Assembly (NCBI GenBank): GCA_963556195.1 | Contig: OY744521.1 | Coordinates: 136,328,399-136,392,398, forward strand | Reading direction: 5' to 3' | Length of the DNA: 64,000 nt | Origin: Sepiola atlantica | Taxonomy: Eukaryota > Mollusca > Cephalopoda > Sepiida > Sepiolidae | Notes under the pieces: model-generated | What the model was told of the DNA's origin: nothing | The model's input: only the letters and a program-made list of their open reading frames with translations | The model's database searches: none | Position numbers and translations under genes: made by a program | Shown: piece by piece, positions 59,846 through 64,000 of the stretch | Layout: each line of letters starts with the position of its first letter | Position numbering within the stretch: the first letter of the stretch is position 1

Positions 59846-60262
59846 TTCTTTCAAAGAAAGATCCAAACGGTAGAAATGAGATGCTACAGAAGAGTGCTTG
59901 GCATCTCTTACTCAGACCGTGTCACAAACGAAGAAGTTTGCACGCTCATCAACGCAAATCTGAACAACTACGAAGATTTACTGACAACTGTAAGAAAAAG
60001 AAAGTCTGGATGGTATGGTCACGTGACAAGGGGCAGTGGTCTCTCCAAAACCATCCTTCAGGGAGCAGTGCAAGGCAAGAGAAGGAGAGGTAGACAACAC
60101 AAAAGATGGACGGACAACATCAAAGAGTGGACGAGCTACAACTTCGCTACAACCCAGTCCATTGCCCATGACCGTCAGAAGTGGAGACAGCTGGTGTGAG
60201 GTTCATTGGTGCAGCGCCCCTACGACCCAGGAGGGGGTAAAGGGACCAAGTCAAGTCAAGTC
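59846..60262 (+). mobile_element. 5'-truncated LINE with (AAGTC)n tail and target duplication
   Basis: A 107-aa frame (59876-60199) reads MRCYRRVLGISYSDRVTNEE, DLLTTVRKRKSGWYGHVTRG, LQGAVQGKRRRGRQHKRWTD and IKEWT. This is the well-known C-terminal tail of a group of animal LINE reverse transcriptases (MRCYRR...WYGHV...GRP/Q..RW). It ends in three to four TCAAG units (60246-60265). aagtgtatat flanks it on both sides (59836-59845 and 60263-60272), the target-site duplication of a target-primed insertion. The insertion is therefore a short, dead-on-arrival copy of about 0.42 kb. The mother element is not in the window. Confidence 0.85.
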
Positions 60263-60267
60263 AAGTG

Positions 60268-61229
60268 TATATATTTTAAAAGAGGGACATCAATACCAAA
60301 TATTTGGTCGACGGAGGGAGGGAGGGGGTAGTGTATGTGATAGATGATTAAATTGCCTCAGGGGATCTTACACATTTTAGGGGTGTTATGTGAATTCAAG
60401 GTAGGTAGGAAGGTATAGAATGTTAACAAGATAGATCATAGTTTCTGGATGTTGCTCCAGAAACTAAATGAGGGAGATGGTTGAGGCATATGTATGGAAA
60501 CCGTCATGCAGTAGTTCAGCTATGCAAACCAAAATATTATTAGTGTGTGTGTATGTAGTCGTGAACCGGTTAAAAAACATTAGTACGGTCGTAAATAAGG
60601 TTGACACACAAAAAAGAGTTAGGATCTTGATTCGAATATATTAAGTTAAAAGGTGTCTATATTTATTTAAATAAGCTTTGGGTTATTCATTAGTTGGAGA
60701 TATCTCAAAGCTGATTGCTGTTTGACATTAACTGTAGAATTTTAGGTAATACTGGCATATACCTGCCGAAATCAGCAAGTTCAAGAACATGTGAGAAGCA
60801 CTCAACCGGATCTCTTGATTTGACCATGACGGATGGACCAATTTTTTAAGGGATATTTTCTTCTGTGAGAATATGATTTGAAAATTTTATGTAAACAATT
60901 CTTTATTGAAGCGGAGAATGCTTGTAAAATTCTCAACTTTTATGTTGTGCATAGGTTACATTTATTAGGACCTGTGTGGTATGGTGGTTAATGCTCCAAT
61001 ATACTCCATACTTTTCAAAGTGAGCTTATAGTGTTTCTTGTCATTTCTGTTCTTTGGTTCATTTTTGTGTGGTGTTAGCTGAGGCCGGTGTAATTTATTG
61101 GGGGGGGGGGGAAGATTATGAAGTGATTTTCTTGCAGTTTCTGTTCCTTGGTTCGTATAATTGTGTTCTTGTAATTATATTTTTCTTTCTCCTGATTTCT
61201 TCGTGTCCGTACTCCTTATCGCAACAAAA
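60268..61229. other. Intergenic, no recognised gene
   Basis: Holds a GGGA-rich run near 60314-60330, repeat copy 2 (60729-60889) and a G10 run near 61101. No coding evidence. Confidence 0.6.
60729..60889 (+). repeat. Unclassified dispersed repeat, copy 2
   Basis: Direct-repeat partner of 59502-59662, about 1.23 kb downstream, diverged by point changes. Confidence 0.8.
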
Positions 61230-61533
61230 TGTTACCACGGTCTTGCTCTGCCAAATGATATCTCTCCGAACAGTCTTTCATCCAGCGCACACACCAACGT
61301 AGTCACCAACTCAAATCACCAACTCATAGTCGCTCACTTCCTTCAAAACATTCCCCTTTTATTGCCTGTGACATTGCACTCATACAAATGAGCATGCAAA
61401 TGAGCAGTGAGCTCTTCTGCCAGAGAGATCAGGAAGTAATGGGAGGTCTTTGCTATAACTAGCCATTTCACTCAGGTTCTGTTTCTTTATGAATCCATTC
61501 CTGGCTGGGGTAAGGCATACTTTGCTAACCACA
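61230..61533 (-). repeat. 3' LTR of the gypsy-like element at the window end (putative, 304 bp)
   Basis: On the minus strand it follows a polypurine-like GATCAAGGGGGCG and starts TGTGGTTAGC. It contains AATAAAAGG (near 61355-61365), and I place its end at GGTAACA. The plus strand correspondingly runs tgttac to ccaca. The other LTR is outside the window. Confidence 0.55.
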
Positions 61534-61563
61534 CGCCCCCTTGATCTACACGATCATCACTAG

Positions 61564-62610
61564 TTAGCCCATCAGGTAGTCGCTCGACCAACATAGCGGG
61601 CGTCTCTCTTGCTGCGATCTCCGTGGAGCGTCTTCGTGAACGTCGCTACTTGGCTCGACGTCGCTGACTTCTTCTTCTGATGACACCACTGCTGGCCGCA
61701 CATCAAGGATGTGTGGAGGGATGCCGTTGATGGATACATTGTTCGGGGACTGGACACTTGTCACAATGCCCTTCCCCCAGCGTGTAGTACAGCGAGCGTC
61801 AGGCGGTTTGATCGACACTTCCTCTCCCACTCGCACAGACGCTTGCTTCTCCCCTTCCTCCGTAGCTACGGCCGCAGTTTGGGGATGCCGCCACTCGTAC
61901 ATGAAGACTGCCCTCTGCTGACTCCACTTTTTGCCCTGTCTTTGGAGCCATATTATACCAGAAGACAGCTTCTGGCGGTGAAATCTGGCCCCTTTCAGCT
62001 ACAGCCTTGATGGTCCTGTGATGCCATTCCACAATTCCGTTTCCGCCTGGTCTATATGCAGCCCTGAAATAGCGCCGCACTCCCCACTTATCCAACACAT
62101 TCTTCAGGGCTGCTGAGCGAAAGGCAATTCCATTGTCCATTAGCACTTCCGTCACTGGACCCCTCTCCAAAAACACCTCTTCCAGGACCTTTGCAATCTC
62201 ACCTGCATTTTCCGCCTTGATCTCCCTCCAAATGGCCACTCTTCCAAGTCCACAGTCGACCATTGACAGGTACGGCCTCTGTCGATAGTGCGTCACGTCT
62301 ATCGCCAACCTGCTCCAGTTCTATGCCACCTGAACCTCACCAACTTCGTGTCTACTCGGCGCAGGGTCGACTGATTGACACCGGTGGCATTTCTCAACCA
62401 CTGTTCTGACGGTCTCCTTTGTGATTCTGGGGTCCACCTTCCTGGCCAAGAACAAGGTGCTATCCACTCCGAAATGGTGCATGTCGGTCAAATCCTTCGG
62501 AGTGTCTTCAGCCAAGCCACATATTGCAGCAGCCGACTCATTCGGCGCCTTGAGCCAGGTTTTTCTCACCCTCGTCATCACATCTGCTCTGTTCTTCGCT
62601 GAGGGAACGA
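61564..62610 (-). pseudogene. Integrase with C-terminal module (two overlapping frames)
   Basis: The zinc region CHRCQSVDPAPS ends the 62321-63073 frame. After a stop or frameshift near 62320 the frame 61799-62308 gives AIDVTHYRQRPYLSMVDCGL (first Asp), EVLMDNGIAFRS (second Asp) and GGNGIVEWHHRTIKAV (third residue, E), then WYNMAPKTG. Frame 61564-61902 overlaps by a shift and holds the SH3-like module (RWGKGIVTSVQSP, PPHILDVRPAV) and an acidic tail. The catalytic triad is intact, but two frame breaks separate the pieces. Confidence 0.8.
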
Positions 62611-62619
62611 TACTGATCC

Positions 62620-63073
62620 TGAGTTGAAGATCAAATTCCCTAATCAGCTCCCGTAACGTCATCAATCGACGCTTCACGAGCATCTCGGCGGCGCCTTTCG
62701 TCTTCACCCTCCTTTCTCCTGTAGCTTCGGACCAGACCCAAGAGAACACAGTGGCTGAGTCGGTCCTCACCTCAACATTCTGTAGCCCCCATTTCAAGGC
62801 TAAGTTGATGCCCTTCATAACAGTATCCAGTTCCGCCACATTTATGTGAGCCACGTCGTCCTTCTTCCGCAACCAAGCAGCATCTTCTGCAGTGACACCA
62901 CCTATCTCCAAGGTGACCCCCACTGCTATACTGCTTGCATCACACCACACAACACCTTCTGAACTGTTGGGTACGTGCCAAACACCTCTCACTGGATCCT
63001 CCCTCTTCACCTCTTCAATAATCTCTCTCATAATGTCCACAGTCTCTTTATCAACTCCATTCTCCCACTTCAC
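62620..63073 (-). pseudogene. RNase H domain fused after deleted RT
   Basis: Frame 62321-63073 (250 aa) has GVVWCDASSIAVGVTLEIGG, AHINVAELDTVMKGINLALK and VEVRTDSATV, the D-E-D set, then AEMLVKRRLMTLRELI and NRADVMTRV. It continues into the integrase zinc region. The RT that should precede it is missing: upstream sequence is protease. Sequence is very close in pattern to 16.38-16.9 kb. Confidence 0.8.
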
Positions 63074-63099
63074 TCCACTAGCTCGCCTTTTGATGTAAC

Positions 63100-63992
63100 T
63101 ACATGCAATCCGCAGCCATCCCTAGCACCACATCGACACCCGTGACAATTTTGTTAATAACAATCGCCTGGATTGTTAGTGACATCCCACATACCATCAA
63201 CCGAACGACACTTGCATTTCACCTCTCTGCCGTCAACTGCCGTAATGCTGCTGGTCACATTGCATGTGTCAACCATGTCTTTGGTGACAATCTGCTGATG
63301 TGGCCGACTTTCCCAGAGCGGTAACATGTGACTTCCGGCTTCGGCTCCCTGCACTCCCTCGCCATATGCGGCCCTTGGCATCGGTAGCATCTGCCAGCGA
63401 ACCTGGGTCTCTGCCACAGCCCTCTCGGCTCTTCGTCCTTCACAATCTCCTGATGCAGTTTGCTTCGTTGAGCGACAGCTACGCTTCCCTGCTCACGCTC
63501 TTTTTGCCTGGCCAGCAACCTAGTCTGTGTAATCAACTCCGCCACCTCCATGGTATTTACACCAGGCAGTTGCTGCAGAGCTATGGAAATATGGTCTGGG
63601 AAGCCATTGATAAAGGCCATCTTAACCATCCGTCGAAGGCCTCCTCCATTGAATCCTGCTAGTCCCGCCAACCTCCGGATGTTGTTGGCGAAAAAATCGA
63701 CAGACTCTCCGGTCAACACCATACGGCTTAGTTTGCCATATGCCACAAATGATCTTTCAGTAAAGGCTTCCTTCAACTTCTCCTCAATGGCGTCTGCAGA
63801 CAACCGATCCTCCTCCCGCATCTCCAAATATAGGACCAGAGCATCACCATCAATGTACAGCGGTATCAAGCTGGCTACATCCGCGATGTCCTGCAACTTA
63901 GCGACAAGTTTTACCTTGCTCAGCCAGGCTACAACATCCCCCTCTCCAGAGTACGTCTTCAGCATTTCACTGCTGATCCTCTTTCCTACCAT
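63100..63992 (-). CDS. gag: Gag with CCHC knuckle, then protease remnant
   Basis: Frame 63255-63992 (245 aa) starts with MVGKRISSEML and continues KTYSGEGDVVAWLSKVKLVAKLQ, a capsid-like helical region typical of gypsy Gag (LSADAIEEKLKEAF, SRMVLTGESVDFFANNIRRL, FINGFPDHI). It is followed by a CCHC knuckle CYRCQGPHMAREC and a second, damaged one (CYRSGKVGHIS, in which Cys is Ser). Protease traces follow in shifted frames (VDTCNVTSS, VVLGM). Gag itself is open. Its ATG lies 8 nt inside the window end, so a start further upstream cannot be excluded. Confidence 0.7.
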
Positions 63993-64000
63993 AGTTCTCG

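Larger units (their letters stand above)
61230..64000 (-). mobile_element. Gypsy-like LTR retrotransposon lacking reverse transcriptase, cut by window end
   Basis: Order on the minus strand: Gag (63255-63992), knuckle and protease remnant (about 63100-63290), RNase H (62620-63073), integrase (61799-62610), C-terminal module (61564-61800), LTR. Between protease (ending VVLGMAADCM) and RNase H there are only tens of bases, where the related 14.8-18.1 kb copy has about 750 bp including RT. This is a deletion derivative. Frames are long and little damaged, so the deletion may have been copied on by helper enzymes. Confidence 0.8.

Overview
This is a eukaryotic, animal, repeat-dominated intergenic window. 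I find no confident host protein-coding gene, no bacterial-type gene and no functional tRNA or rRNA gene. The very long (TA)n tracts (about twenty), the Jockey-like LINEs, Ty3/gypsy and Penelope-like retroelements and the tRNA- and 5S-derived SINEs point to a mollusc. A cephalopod such as Octopus is my best guess; this rests on remembered repeat character, not on a search.

Layout. 1-2.6 kb is AT-rich and empty. 2.6-6.3 kb holds 3' ends of one LINE family (called LINE-2 here), one of them split by a foldback DNA element (2726-3170). 6.26-11.08 kb is a complete, apparently young Ty3/gypsy element with one open gag-pol frame of 1373 aa, identical 188-bp LTRs and a perfect 5-bp target duplication; it sits inside another LINE-2 copy. 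13.2-14.5 kb has a decayed LINE and a 150-bp tandem repeat. 14.8-18.1 kb is a broken gypsy-like gag-pol. It is followed directly by a decayed intronless copy (18.25-21.6 kb) of a large uncharacterised invertebrate protein with a DDIDLLVLL motif and a C-terminal Cys-rich CXC-like tail. 24.18-28.71 kb is an old gypsy element with divergent LTRs. 29.9-30.8 kb holds two tandem copies of an unidentified retroposon with trinucleotide tails.

31-37 kb is mostly unassigned, with a foldback repeat, a LINE-1 fragment and a short telomere-like array. 37.7-40.7 kb (minus) and 48.5-51.4 kb (plus) are two near-full-length copies of a LINE (LINE-1) with endonuclease and reverse transcriptase. 42-43.9 kb holds Penelope-like fragments in head-to-head arrangement with hammerhead-like motifs. 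43.9-45.8 kb and 52.9-53.4 kb carry SINEs, including one derived from 5S rRNA. 56.0-56.8 kb is a Penelope-like GIY-YIG fragment. 59.8-60.3 kb is a 5'-truncated LINE with a target duplication. 61.2-64 kb is a gypsy-like element, cut by the window end, that has lost its reverse transcriptase.

The genes do not form a host pathway. The window is best read as layers of insertions: old LINEs and gypsy elements, then DNA foldbacks and SINEs, then the intact gypsy. The strongest candidates for something little described are the intact gypsy element, the foldback with GTACTGTTTCGG ends, the 5S-derived SINE, the CXC-tailed pseudogene and the repeated hammerhead-like motifs. LINE-1, LINE-2, LINE-3, SINE-A and SINE-B are labels used only in this report.
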